From positions 2,680,935-2,744,934 of the forward strand of contig NW_020653337.1 of the NCBI RefSeq assembly GCF_003589595.1: DNA of 64,000 nt, given 5' to 3'. The notes under the pieces are model-generated. The model was not told the origin of the DNA. It saw nothing but the letters and a program-made list of their open reading frames with translations, and searched no databases. Numbering within the stretch: the first letter of the stretch is position 1; the number at the start of each line of letters is the position of its first letter. This DNA comes from Hyposmocoma kahamanoa (lineage: Eukaryota; Arthropoda; Insecta; Lepidoptera; Cosmopterigidae). The position numbers and the translations under genes were made by a program. Positions 10,321 through 21,423 of this stretch are shown here, piece after piece.

Positions 10321-10480
10321 TTTAACATGTATTATGTGTTATTTTAGTAAGTGGTTTTTGTTTGTGAACATTAATTGTCCAAAGGATTACAGTTTTTAAC
10401 TTTATGAGTTAAGTAATAGTGTATTTTTTGATGTTAGAAAACACACAAACAATTACATTAACAAAATCATAACGTCACAG

Positions 10481-10820
10481 CAGTGTTTCTCAAACATTGT
10501 ACTGCCATGGCCCGGTATTTTCATACTGCTTCTTCGTGACCCACTCAATACTTTCTTTTAAACTCAAGCTGGTTAAATTAAGTAAAATAATACACATTTA
10601 TTGTTAGTAAAAACGTTTTACTAATGTTATTTCGGTATTGCCTATTGAGTGCGAAGTATGGAGCTGCTGCTTAATTTTTACTAAAAAAATCCAAGTTCGC
10701 GGAAAATTAAAGTTTTATCCTTAGGTCTGGTTGCACATTGCGCTGTGGGAATGTTGCGACCCGGTATTTTATTTTGATGGCCCGGTACCGGGTCGCGACC
10801 GACCAAATTGGGAAACGCTG
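10481..10820. mobile_element. hAT-type non-autonomous element (340 bp)
   Basis: The left end is CAGTGTTTCTCAAACATTG; the right end, reverse complemented, is CAGCGTTTCCCAATTTGG. These are classic CAGNG hAT termini. The 8-bp flanks CGTCACAG (10473-10480) and CGTTAGAG (10821-10828) match at 6 of 8 positions, consistent with an old insertion. Inside, CCCGGTA motifs occur near both ends. It carries no transposase. Confidence 0.75.
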
Positions 10821-10828
10821 CGTTAGAG

Positions 10829-11300
10829 AATTTAAAAATGTACGTAAATTAATTAATAATAATAATGTTGAATTAATATCTACTCCATTTTAATAAAACG
10901 TAGAATTCCAAATGGTTTGAAATGCCTACGCTCTTCTCATATTAATTTATTTCAAATATAAGACTGTGTGTTCTGGTTTCACAATACAGGTATCATCAAT
11001 TTAAGATAAAATTCATCATGTAACAATGAACAATGCAAACATAATACGCAATATCACGCGAGTGACAATTGATCATCATACAACAGATAAAAATAGATGC
11101 TAGATAAAATTCCACACGTGCTCCAGTATGAAAACGTTAAGCATAAACAAGCACAAAAATATATGGGAGTGCTCCATGTAGCTCATTCTGGTTGTTTCTA
11201 TTGGTCCCCCAATAATAAATTGGCATACTTCTAAAAATCACATCTTTGGGACACTGAGACAAAAAAGTCAAATAACATATGAAGAAAAACTAATACATAA
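10829..11300. other. unassigned AT-rich DNA
   Basis: Nothing recognised. Confidence 0.4.
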
Positions 11301-11345
11301 CGTTGGGGTTAGTGCAGTTACGCGTAACTAGCAATGGGTTATGAG

Positions 11346-12072
11346 CATCGAGTATATATAACCGGAAATAGAGACGAAATGTCATTTAATTTGTTTGAAA
11401 ACTATTCTGCCATATCATTCATTGACTTACAAATAAATGGACGACGGGTCTAATACAAAAACCACGAAAAAAATGTCCCAAGTCAACCTATTCGAAATTT
11501 AAATTGTAATGTCATCGCAGTATCGCGCTGTCAGTCGAACAAATGAAGACTAAAGCGGAGTTTGGCGCTCTGTATACGATTTTAGCGCCTTACAAGTGCG
11601 GACACTTTTTAGCGCGGACCCAACGTCCATATAATTGTAAGTCAATGATATCATTACTGTGACTACTGCGCTCCAATTGGCCAGCCCGAGTTCGAAACAT
11701 CAATGGGTGTCGTCAACTGTTTCACTTCAAATCGATCAGTTGACTTGAGCTTTGCTATAATGTACGAAAATTGCAAAATTACATATTTAATTATCCATGA
11801 AATTTGATTTTGCTGTTTTTCCCTACACCACCGAATGGAACAGCACGCCATTGTTAGCGATATTATCTTTATTACAATAAATACAGAATATTTTTTGGAA
11901 TTTACGGAGACGTACACACAGGTCAGTTGTTGGCGCTGTACTATTTCAGCTTTCGAATTTGTAATTTCAGTGCAAACTACAGTTGATATTTGTAAGCGAT
12001 GTATCACTGATGAGTTATCAGGAATGTATGGCCCTTACTGCGTCTCTTATTTCATGGTTTGTATACTCGATG
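11346..12072. mobile_element. MITE-B copy 2, itself holding MITE-A
   Basis: Inverted repeats CATCGAGTATATATAACCGG and CATCGAGTATACAAACCATG (reverse complement of the right end) bound it. The flanks GTTATGAG (11338-11345) and GTTAGGAG (12073-12080) agree at 7 of 8 bases. The body aligns with 305-832 except for the 228-bp MITE-A insertion. The 114-codon and 80-codon frames here cross repeat sequence only. Confidence 0.9.
11420..11647. mobile_element. MITE-A copy 2 (228 bp, TSD ATATCATT)
   Basis: A perfect 8-bp duplication ATATCATT stands at 11412-11419 and 11648-11655. MITE-B copy 1 shows the corresponding uninterrupted site (AAATCATTAC at about 370). Orientation is opposite to copy 1. Confidence 0.95.
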
Positions 12073-12344
12073 GTTAGGAGTATCCATTTCGGTAATTTTG
12101 TGGTCAAGTCAAATCCGCGTAAATGTCGTGCCAACCAAATTTTGCGTGATTTACGGGAATCTATTGTTATCAGTCCGTAGATAACATAAATTAATGCTTA
12201 CTGTGCAAAAATCAAAGTCGTAGCCATTGAAATAACAAAGTAATAACGTTAAATCAGTCTCCTGTAAAATTTGATGCGCGATACGCGCCTTTTACCAATG
12301 CTACATACGCGTATTGTAAATACTACTACTATTCCCGACGATAT

Positions 12345-13220
12345 ATCGATTTTCATATCGAATATATTTGTTTATCGAGATTTTAGGTTTTCACGATTGT
12401 AACAAGTTGGAAATAAAACTTTTCGGAATTAAGGTTTCGAGCTAAGAGCTAAAGAGCTGATTGAATTCAATTTAATTTGAAAAAAAAAAAAAATTTTTTA
12501 TTCCAGCACTGCTCATATATTTATGGTGTCACGAACGTTTTTTGTTTCAATCTATTTTGCATTTCCCAAAAATTATAATTATTTAATACTTTTACTTTAC
12601 TCTAATACCTATATTCTCTATCTAATCTAATAATTAATATATATTAATTAATAAATATTATATATATTAAAAAATAAATATTAATATATAAATAAATAAT
12701 AAAAAATCTAATAATAGACTTTGTAATTCTTACACATCAGACGTCAGCTATAGTGGAATACATATGCCATACTTATAATAGAAAGATGATTTTTGACATT
12801 TATTACTCTGAAAAGATCAAAGGATAATTAGTGCAATATTACTCTGAAAAGATCAAAGGCCAATTAGTGCAATATTACAACCGTGTCAAGAAATTTCTTA
12901 CTTATAAAAAATAAAAACAAAAACTTCTAAACACCTTGTATACATTTAACATTATACCGACATCGTTTGACATTATCTTACTTATCTTTGTTAAACATGA
13001 ATTACATGTACGTGCACGATGTCAATTGTTGTTTATATAAGACCAACATTTAATTATTCTGAATTATTATTCAGAATTATATCCGTCTGTGTTTAAAAAA
13101 ACGACTTGGAGAAGAAATAGTGTAACTTTTTACAAGAAAAACTGACCCTAAAAATTAGTTTTTGACAAGTTTTATTGAAATCGGATACCGGAAAGTGCGC
13201 GAAACCGGATTCATCCCCTA
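12345..13220. other. AT-rich DNA with a 36-bp tandem duplication
   Basis: 12480-12500 is an A-run and 12590-12715 is almost pure A/T. At 12802-12873 a 36-bp unit starting ATTACTCTGAAAAGATCAAA occurs twice in tandem with two differences. A short palindrome, ATTCTGAATTATTATTCAGAAT, lies near 13054. No gene recognised. Confidence 0.6.
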
Positions 13221-13224
13221 CTTT

Positions 13225-13391
13225 ATATAATATTTACTTCAAATTAAAATGGGACCAATACTGAGGTACCCTCTTTCCAACAAAAAAAGAATTATCAAAA
13301 AAGTTCACAAATTAGAGTTCGAGTTATCGCGTAACATGCATACAAAAAATATAGTCGAATTGAGAACCTCCTCTTTTTTTGAAGTCGGTAA
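13225..13391 (-). mobile_element. AACCGAC-end repeat, partial
   Basis: It ends with the family terminus in reverse (TTTTTTTGAAGTCGG) and shares GTTATCGCGTAACATGCATAC and CTTTCCAACAAAAAAAG with the other copies. The far end is missing. Confidence 0.7.
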
Positions 13392-13684
13392 AAAAATAGA
13401 TATAAGAGATGGATGGACGACATGAGGATGCTCTGGAATAGACTTAAGTCCAACAGAGGATGTAATCATTAGGGGTGGTCTCGAGAAGTAGATAAAGGCT
13501 TTATACCTTTGCTACACAACGCTTAGTTACTAAAATAATCTAAAACTTATACTATATAGATACTACGGAAAAAAAGGCGTAAAAGCTTATTTTTTTCACT
13601 ATCCTTTGTTGCCTCTTTCAACCCTACTCAATAGTGTTATTCGAAAACAAAAATGTTTTTTTACGTAAACATTCAACACATGTA

Positions 13685-13966
13685 TATATTTTTTTATGAT
13701 ACCAAGTGCCAAGACAAACAAGTTTTGCGCCTGGTGGTAAGCGACACGCCTGTCCATAACATACATAACATATAATGGCACTGCAACTGCACCGATCACC
13801 CTGAGACTTGTTGACAAGTCCCATGTGCCTGTAATTTCACCAGAAATCTTACCCTTGAAAACAGGACCGCAGTAACGCTCGCATTACTGCTTGGCGGCAG
13901 ACATATAAAAGGTGGCAATAATTCCCTGGACGAACTCTTTAACAAGGAGCTCTACAGTTACTAAAA
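13685..13966 (-). mobile_element. SINE-a, near full length
   Basis: It spans from the reversed A-rich tail (TTTTTTTATGATACC) to the 5' end AAGGAGCTCTACAGTTACT. It has a small duplication around ATAACATACATAACAT. Confidence 0.8.
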
Positions 13967-13969
13967 TTT

Positions 13970-14820
13970 TCTTTTTTGTAATTTAAATGAAAAGAATCAA
14001 ATAACGTAATTTTTTGCAATCATTGCTTTGAAAAGGTGTTGACTCAGCATAAATTGCCCCCAAAGCTGAAAGGAATCTGAGAAAGACTATCAATTCTCAA
14101 GTGCGAATAGATTCGGCGAAATGTTTGCCATAAGATCTTCGGTCGATTAACCATAAAGTGCTACGTAGAAGCAGAGCTAATGGTACAATAGGCATAACAT
14201 TACGATACTTGGAAATAAAAACGTGATAATTTGACATGTAACGGTGCTGAATGCATGTATGTTCAAAGTTATAATAAATTAATAACAATGACGTAGGTAA
14301 ATTTGTGTCTACGTGATTAACTGCGGAATCTAAATTCTTTGTTTGTAAGTGAAATATATATTACTGTTTATAAAAACATTTACAAAATTCTGTGATCCGA
14401 GAATGTTAGGGATCGATTACATCGATTCGTTCCTTACAACACCAATGGCTGTATTGTAATATTTTGACGAAAATTAATTGCTTACATCATAACATAGACA
14501 CAACATCAAATTTTGATATGTTCCACAAATTATCACTAAAAATCCCCACTGGTGGGGATCATAAGTTTCATTATCACAAATCCCCACAGGCGTAGTACTT
14601 ACCTGCTACGGAGACACTGTCGCGCGCCTTCGATCGACGACTTAGTAAAAATTAAATTAAACTTTAGAATCCTCACCAATTCGGATTTTTTAGTGGAGAT
14701 TTGTGGGATATGACCAAATTTTGAATAGCACTTATTTCTGTCAAAATTACAAGTTACGATCATTAATCATGAAGAGGACAAACTAAGGTTTTGCCATTGA
14801 TACTATAAATAATAATAAAA
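13970..14820. other. unassigned DNA
   Basis: Two AATCCCCAC motifs (14540, 14578) and a reversed relative near 14695 may mark a worn inverted-repeat element. No gene recognised. Confidence 0.35.
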
Positions 14821-14824
14821 GTTA

Positions 14825-15070
14825 GCTTTATATAAGTCCCACTACTGGACACAGGCGTCCTCTCACAACTCTATAATTCAGCTGTAGTTTCCACGCAAGC
14901 TCTATGCAGATTGGGAACTGCTAATGTTTTACCGAAAAGCTCATGGTAAATTTCAAATCAAATTTTGCACATTCATTCCGAAAAACTCAAAGGTGCAAGG
15001 CCTATTTCGAACACACAACCCTCTGCTTGAGAGGCAGGAGGTTAAACCATTAGGCTACCACGGCAGTTAT
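14825..15070 (-). mobile_element. tRNA-derived SINE (SINE-e) copy 1
   Basis: On the minus strand it begins with a tRNA-like head, CCGTGGTAGCCTAATGGTTT, followed by a degraded box B (TGTGTTCGAAATA). On the plus strand the far end reads CCCACTACTGGACACAGGCG. This is the widespread lepidopteran repeat built on 'cactgctgggcacaggcctc'. It covers the start of the 79-codon frame at 14924, which is not a gene. Confidence 0.7.
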
Positions 15071-15234
15071 ACCATATTTATTATGATATTATTATTCATG
15101 CCTGACGTCACAAAAACACGACTTATAAGTAGGCCAAAGGGAAAATTGTTACACAGTAATTGAGGAAACCATACAAAAATAGACAACGCCATCTTGTGGT
15201 ATAACCGAAGAAAAGACTCAAAGATATTCCGTAT

Positions 15235-15420
15235 GGTGAAATTACAGGCACATGGGGCTTATCAACTTATGTCTGGGTGGGTGACGGGCGCCGGAAGCTT
15301 CCCAGATCTTTGGGACATAAAGCTATCAATGGTACTGCAACTGTTATAAGCAGGCGTGTCCCCTACCACTAGACCCACGACATGTTCATTTCGTTATTTT
15401 ATATCATAAACAAAAAAAAT
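15235..15420 (+). mobile_element. SINE-a, 5'-truncated copy
   Basis: It starts GGTGAAATTACAGGCACATGG and ends in an A-run near 15420. It is more diverged than most copies (GTCTGGGTGGGTGACGGGCG). Confidence 0.75.
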
Positions 15421-15756
15421 ACTCATCATATTCAGTAATGTGAAAACAATTGATTCGTCACCCAGTGCCATTAACGCAAGACAAAATGCCGCATAAAAAA
15501 AACGCAGTACATTTCCCCAGCGTTGCGAATATATGAAATAATAATCTTGTGTTTATAAAATACGATGATGTTATCAGTAGCTGTTACATACTGGGAATAC
15601 GCTGTTACATGACAATGATATTATTTGCTTAAAAGAACTTAAAAGATTATCTTTTGATATTAAATGAAATAAGGAAATGAAACTTGGCAAGTTTGTTGGC
15701 AATGGCTTTATTGTCAAATTAACGACATCTTTTTAACCCGACTTTTTTTTTGTATA

Positions 15757-15821
15757 CGTCGGGGATAGTGCAATTACGCGAAACTAGCATTTCATTATGA
15801 ATCTCCATTTTAGTAATTTAC
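15757..15821 (+). mobile_element. MITE-C end fragment
   Basis: CGTCGGGGATAGTGCAATTACGCG and about 40 further bases match one end of the 24094-24399 element. The match stops where a 20-bp hairpin (15822-15868) begins. Confidence 0.7.
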
Positions 15822-15868
15822 ACTAACACTACACTAGTTCAAAACCATTTGAACTAGTGAAGTGTTAG
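15822..15868. repeat. hairpin-forming inverted repeat
   Basis: AACACTACACTAGTTCAAA is matched by TTTGAACTAGTGAAGTGTT four bases later, with one mismatch. It lies between the MITE-C fragment and the dispersed repeat at 15872. Confidence 0.75.
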
Positions 15869-15871
15869 TAT

Positions 15872-16110
15872 GGTTAACCTAAATAGTGCCAGTGACACTG
15901 AACAAGAAGAACACAATTATAAAAGTGTCTTCGCCTTAATACATAATAAGAAAATTGCCAGTGGGTGAATGCTTAGTATAATTTGTTTATTTATTAGTTT
16001 AAGTGAAATGTAAATTACTAATTAGTCTTGTATTTGACTAGATTGTAATGCATTTATAATGTACTTTACTAGTACTTATAAATAAAACGAAAAAAATAAT
16101 TTTGGTAATT
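15872..16110 (+). repeat. dispersed repeat R17, uninterrupted copy
   Basis: The unit AATAGTGCCAGTGACACTGA ... AATTGCCAGTGGGTGAAT ... CTTATAAATAAAACGAAAAAA recurs at 16737-16891 plus 17882-17937, where it is split by a Penelope-like insertion. It ends with AATAAA and an A-rich stretch, as a retrotransposed 3' end would. The source is unknown. Confidence 0.75.
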
Positions 16111-16559
16111 AAGTAGTGGTCTCGTGGTTCCCATTAACCGATTACAATAAAACTTGGCAAAAAGGTGTAATTCCAATGAAAAAGCGGATAAGCAGTTTTG
16201 AGGTTAATTTTTATTATTACATGGAAATTCTGGTTTCATCTGGAATGTACGCAAGTTTTAATAATGTTAATCCACCCAAAGTAAATAGTGGGTGGCAATA
16301 CCACGCAATAGCGAGCAAGTAGTACATTCTTGTAGGCGGGAGTGCGTAAGTCTCCGTCAACGCAATGGTTCGTTAAATTTAAACAGAAAATCTGCGAATT
16401 AAATGGAAAGATAAAGACGGCATAATCCTACATAATTTACGAATAAAATTTCCATTTACAGATACTGTCAAATTTAAATTTGTTTATCACAAAATTACGG
16501 GCAACTGAAAACGTTACACACTTTACCTTTCTGGCTATAAGAAATATAATATTTATCAG

Positions 16560-16612
16560 CAGTAGAGCTCTTTGTCAAAGAGGTCGTCCTGAGAATTACT
16601 GCCGCCATACTT
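16560..16612 (+). mobile_element. SINE-a 5'-end fragment
   Basis: GCAGTAGAGCTCTTTGTCAA and AATTACTGCCGCC match the first ~50 bp of the family. Confidence 0.55.
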
Positions 16613-16736
16613 TCCTCGTATAGATCTCCATGTAGACTTGGAAATGGAATTCGTAGACAAGATAGCTCAGAAGTACGCCGAAGCCCACCAACGCAGGCTT
16701 CATCATCACGTGACATGAACGTGATATGATTAATCA

Positions 16737-16891
16737 AATAGTGCCAGTGACACTGAACATAAAGAACACAATTATAAAAGTATCTTCGCCATGATAGATA
16801 ATAAGAAAATTGCCAGTGGGTGAATTAGTTTACTTTGTTTATTTATTAGTTTAAGTGAAATGTTAATTACTTATTAGTCTTGTATTTGACT
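16737..16891 (+). repeat. dispersed repeat R17, left part of interrupted copy
   Basis: It aligns with 15876-16040 up to CTTGTATTTGACTA, where the Penelope-like element begins. The right part resumes after the duplicated target at 17871-17881 and runs to about 17937. Confidence 0.8.
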
Positions 16892-17870
16892 ATATAGATT
16901 TTAAGACTTTCGTGGTTATTCACTAAATGATTATCACTAGTAACAGGTTTCTTACCACGGTATAACTTCTTTTTATTTTCCCGATATTTCGGAACGGTTG
17001 CACGCTCCATGGTCACGGGTTGACTGGACGGCGGCAGATGACAGCTTTATGGGCAGACATATCTGTCTACCCTCTTGCGCTGTCGACGACTACCTTCATC
17101 GCGATTTGTTGTGGCGTTACCATTGTCACTCACTTTTTTCACACAAACCACACTTACTGTATCCACACGCGAAACTGAACTCGAGGTGTTTTTGTTTTTA
17201 TTACTGCACGCACTAAGGACCGGATTCCATGCACTGGACAGTTTAAAACCATCATCACGGTTAAATGTTTTGTACTTCGTGATCTCGATGGCTTCTCGTA
17301 CCAACCGTGGTATGTAGTGACGTTCTGTCGAGAGTACCTGGGGGCTATGCAACTCGATCCAGTGGTTAGTGTCAGTCTGTGTGAGATGTTGTGCTATAGC
17401 CGACTTCTGTGCATCATTGTTTTTTACTGCTCGGATGTGTTCCTTCATACGATCCAGGTACTCTCGACAGAACGTCACTACATACCACGGTTGGTACGAG
17501 AAGCCATCGAGATCACGAAGTACAAAACATTTAACCGTGATGATGGTTTTAAACTGTCCAGTGCATGGAATCCGGTCCATAGTGCGTGCAGTAATAAAAA
17601 CAAAAACACCTCGAGTTCAGTTTCGCGTGTGGATACAGTAAGTGTGGTTTGTGTGAAAAAAGTGAGTGACAATGGTAACGCCACAACAAATCGCGATGAA
17701 GGTAGTCGTCGACAGCGCAAGAGGGTAGACAGATATGTCTGCCCATAAAGCTGTCATCTGCCGCCGTCCAGTCAACCCGTGACCATGGAGCGTGCAACCG
17801 TTCCGAAATATCGGGAAAATAAAAAGAAGTTATACCGTGGTAAGAAACCTGTTACTAGTGATAATCATTT
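16892..17870 (-). mobile_element. Penelope-like element, 5'-truncated, with inverted arm
   Basis: The insertion is bounded by 11-bp direct repeats GTATTTGACTA (16882-16892 and 17871-17881). It has a 33-bp unpaired extension (16892-16924), an arm of 416 bp (16925-17340), a 114-bp spacer (17341-17454) and a 416-bp arm of inverted sequence (17455-17870). The arms are almost identical. The minus strand of the spacer plus left arm encodes the end of a GIY-YIG-type domain. An inverted terminal arm, a ~34-bp extension on one side and variable target duplications are known for Penelope elements. The uninterrupted target is preserved at about 16034-16060. Confidence 0.85.
17047..17460 (-). pseudogene. 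Penelope-like ORF C-terminus (GIY-YIG endonuclease remnant)
   Basis: The meaningful reading starts at about 17460: EYLDRMKEHIRAVKNN, KSAIAQH, HWIELHSPQVLSTERHY, LVREAIEITKY, FNRDDGFKLSSAWNP, then a basic tail ending RVDRYVCP. This order matches the C-terminal half of the GIY-YIG nuclease domain of Penelope-like elements. The GIY and YIG strands and the whole reverse transcriptase are missing. The open frame extends to 17580 only because it runs through the inverted arm, where the translation is meaningless. The plus-strand frames at 17317-17748 and 17075-17317 are arm images. Confidence 0.75.
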
Positions 17871-17939
17871 GTATTTGACTAGATTGTAATGCATTTATAA
17901 TGTACTTTACTAATGCTTATAAATAAATGAAAAAATAAA

Positions 17940-18855
17940 AAAGTACCTACTTATTTCTACCGCTTTCTACTACGTTCGGTTTGGAAGGGTAAGTAAGTTA
18001 TATTCGTATGTGCTATTGTCATGTCTAACGCTGGTGACAACAACGTCGGATACGGTAAAATGAAGGATTTCTAGCCACACTAGTGGCCGCGTCCAGCCAC
18101 TAGTGCTTGCGACTGGTGGCTTGACTCAGCCACTAATGGTAAAAACTTTAAATAGTTCTCGAATTCCTTTTTCCTCCACAATTTCTACGTTCGTTCGACT
18201 GAAAAATACTGGCAGCGATAGCTACTGCATATGCCCTAAAATCACCTTCATATATTCGTAAACTTCACGCTGTTTACTATTAAAATAATATAAATATATA
18301 GGGTCTTTTGGGGTATTATTACGTATTAGTGTATTATGTTTAATGTTATATAGAGCAAGTTTATTAATTGTATTTCTTTATTTTCGTCTATTTTTCCTCT
18401 TTTTACAATCAATTATGTGGCCGGAGTCTTCTGCATTCTCATTTCGCTATGGCTAGACTAGTCTACACAGTTATCACCGTTTGAAGTGCAAGTTTTCGGC
18501 GTGTTTATGTTTTTCTACCACGAATGTCGACACAAACCTATAATCACTTTGAGTCACACGTTAGATCGCATAGCAATAACGTTTGCAAACAATTTAACTG
18601 CAAAATGCTATTGTAATTTTTAGACCGATGATTTCATGATCAGTTCAAGTCACGTGTTAATAAATAGTACTTTAATTTAATAGCAGAAAAAGAGCAACAC
18701 AGAACACACCTTACTTAAGAAAAAGTTTTTAAATAAGCGCATAAGCACGCTTTTCATTTGTCAGTTCTATAGATATTCAATAATTTCATTTTTTACAACG
18801 TGCCTAAGTTTCAAATAGTGCCATCTATGTTTCCTAAACAAATTAATTCAACATA
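17940..18855. other. unassigned DNA
   Basis: Three GCCACTAGTG-like motifs cluster at 18072-18140. The rest is AT-rich with no recognised gene. Confidence 0.4.
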
Positions 18856-18857
18856 AA

Positions 18858-19300
18858 GTTGCAAGCTTTTTTAGACATAAAGTCTATGCGCTTAAACGTT
18901 TTTCTAAACGACTTTTTAAGCGTCAAACTAAAAAGCATGTAAGTGAAAAGCGCTTTTACAAACACGCCTTTTAAACGTACGTTTTAACTTTAAAAGAATA
19001 AGCAGTTTTTTCCATTTCAACGGTCAACAACTAAAGTTAAAGAACTTATGTTTTTAAACGCCAATGAACAAAATGTTAATATAATAATGTTATGTCATAA
19101 GTAAAAATATAACTTGTTATTTACAAAAAAACTTCTCTTGCGTTTCGCCATCAACACAACAACGTTGCAAACTTTTTTAACACAAAAGTCTATGCGCTTT
19201 AACAATTTTGTTGGCTTCAAACTAAAAAGCGTTGAAAAAAGCACGCTTTTTAAAAAAAAGCATAACGTTTAAACGTTTAAAAAAATAAGCAGTTTTTCCC
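18858..19300 (+). repeat. diverged direct duplication, spacing about 305 bp
   Basis: GTTGCAAGCTTTTTTAGACA, AAGTCTATGCGCTT, CAAACTAAAAAGC and AATAAGCAGTTTTTT at 18858-19020 recur in the same order at 19163-19300. The blocks are rich in AAACG/CGTTT. Confidence 0.6.
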
Positions 19301-19499
19301 GTCTCTATCTTGGCGACACTTAAACACGACTTATTAGCTATTATATACACAAGGTACTAGTATACTTCATTTCACTGGTTAACTTACCGTACACATTAAG
19401 TTTAGCACAAAATGTAGTATTTTAAAAATTTTAGGGAAGCCGGTGAAAATCGAGTAATATGGACGCTCGTCACTGATAGCGGTACACCTTGTGAAAAGG

Positions 19500-19678
19500 T
19501 TCGTAAAGTGAAATTTGCCAGCATGCGTATTTCTGTCGCCAAGCAGAAATGTCAGCTTTAATTTGCTGTCAAAATCAGCAACTGTCAACTTTTATAACTC
19601 AGGGTAATCGGTTGTTATAAATAGGCATGTCGCTTAACATTAGGCGCAAGGCTCGTCCCGTCATAATATAAAAAAAAT
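19500..19678 (+). mobile_element. SINE-a, diverged copy with internal loss
   Basis: Fragments TATTTCTGTCGCCAAGCAG, AACTGTCAACTTTTATAACTCAGGG, GGCATGTCGCTTAACATTAGGCG and the A-rich tail appear in family order. The CAGTGGCAGTGCC block is absent. Confidence 0.6.
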
Positions 19679-19679
19679 A

Positions 19680-20435
19680 TGAAGGAACGTAGAGTTTTAA
19701 AGGCACACTTCGAAAGATAGTGGGTATCTAACAAGTTATTACGTCACAGCGCTTTTCATTTAAGATTAAAAATTATAAATATGTAACGTAACTGTATAAT
19801 ATAAGGTATTTATGTAACTAGTCATCGAATCAGTTTCACATAACATCAAATTGATAATTATGGAATTACTTTTGCTTGGAATGCCGATTTATTGAAGCTT
19901 TATTACTATGGTTGCTTGGAATGCTGACCTAACCACACTGCGAAAGAACCGACCGACTCCAGTTAGATAAATTATCTTCTTTTGAACATACGCAGTTACT
20001 CTTTAAGTTTTTTAAATTAACGCAAAACAGCTTAACCAGCATTCTTGTTAATATTTTTTTATTTATTTATGATTTTAAAAAAGTGTTAAAAAATTTTTAC
20101 CTAACCTATGAACCTATGCTGTAGAATATCGATAGGCTGGCAAGTTTACGTCGGTGTTCAAACCCTTGCAGCTTCACCTTTGCTAATTCCGAGTCACCTA
20201 TAAGCCTCTTGGCACACGTTACCTTTACCTGAAGCGAAGTAAACGGGCTATTGCTTCCCAAATTCCCAACATCATTTATAATTGCACTCGAATTTTTGAT
20301 CACTGGGGGTAATATAACTGTCAGTGTTCTATTTTGATCGCGTGCCTACTAGAGGTCTCCAGGGTATCGATTGCACCAAGGCGCTATATAGGCTAACGCC
20401 GGCGCTGGGTATAATTAATATTCGACCAAATTGAA
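19680..20435. other. unassigned DNA
   Basis: No gene or repeat recognised, although a small direct repeat (GCTTGGAATGC) occurs at 19875 and 19914. Confidence 0.4.
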
Positions 20436-20439
20436 ACAC

Positions 20440-20560
20440 AATGTCATTTTTGAAGCTTCATTCGTATCATTCGTTTTTTTGATCTGGTCGAGTATTACTT
20501 ATTTGACAGTCATTGTTTCGGACGACTGTCGGGCGGAAAACGAAAGTAGACTCTCGGGCC
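20440..20560 (+). repeat. dispersed repeat, partner of 3595-3725
   Basis: It shares TTGAAGCTTCATTCGTATCA-like sequence and GGTCGAGTATTACTTATTTG with the earlier copy. Confidence 0.5.
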
Positions 20561-21059
20561 ATCCATATACCTTGTATGTAACAAGTATGATTATTTAGAG
20601 TTAAAAATTAACCCGTTTATACGTGGAAAATCGTCATTATTGTTAAATCATTAACATCACATTTTCATATACTAAATTCCGTTTAAAACGAGAGAGATTT
20701 GGACAATTTGAAATTAGTATTTTCCTGATACGAGCGACATTCGATAATTTCGATAACAACCTAATTATACGTACCTAACTCCTAATAATTAAGAAACATG
20801 ATTTGATATTATTCAAATTGATGTGACTCGTTTGGGGAGCATAAACGTAACTTGATGGAAGCCCGACGTGACTTCGTGCCACAAGAAAATCATAGTCGGG
20901 TGCTGCCTAATTATATTTCACGTAAAGTCAAGTGGGGTAAGAGGAATATACTTGAGCTGTAGGAAGAACAGATAAAGTTTTATAAGAATTTTGATGTACA
21001 CTAAACTTGCCTTTTCCTTGGATCAGGATTAGATGTTTTGACAATCATTACAGTAAATT

Positions 21060-21345
21060 CATTGACTTACAATTATATGGACGTCGGGTCCGCGCTAAAA
21101 AGTGTCCGAACTCATAGGGCGTGAAAATCGTATGCAGAGCGTCATTCACGCTTTAGTCTTCGTTTGTTCGACTGACAGCGAAGCAAGCAAAATTAGACAG
21201 TACTGCGATGACATTACAATTTAAATTCAACGTTTTAGCTTTTTCATATTCCTTTACATGTCACTACGTTTAAATAGGTTGACTTGTGACATTTTTTCCG
21301 TGGTTTTTGTATTAGACCCGTCGTCCATATAATTGTAAGTCAATG
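21060..21345. mobile_element. MITE-A copy 3 (286 bp, TSD AGTAAATT)
   Basis: This is the long subfamily, with the extra segment GAAGCAAGCAAAATTAGACA and TTTTAGCTTTTTCATATTCC. Perfect 8-bp duplications stand at 21052-21059 and 21346-21353. Confidence 0.95.
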
Positions 21346-21423
21346 AGTAAATTCAATACTTACGATGTATTTGCCGAAAACGTGCAAATTATACTAACGT
21401 TTTTCTTTTCCCAAAAGATGGGG

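Larger units (their letters stand above)
11301..12340 (-). mobile_element. MITE-C copy, split by MITE-B (three-level nest)
   Basis: The left end is CGTTGGGGTTAGTGCAGTTACGCG (11301-11324) and the right end is ATTCCCGACG (to 12340). Removing the MITE-B insertion (11346-12072) and one copy of its 8-bp duplication leaves about 305 bp. That equals the 306-bp uninterrupted copy at 24094-24399, to which the remaining parts align in reverse orientation. Confidence 0.88.

Noticed and set aside
14531..14715. An inverted-repeat element with AATCCCCAC ends
   Set aside because: Pairing is short and interrupted, and no duplication or second copy was found.
17461..17580. N-terminal 39 residues of the 177-codon minus-strand frame
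   Set aside because: They translate the inverted arm on its wrong strand; only the part from about 17460 downward is Penelope coding sequence.
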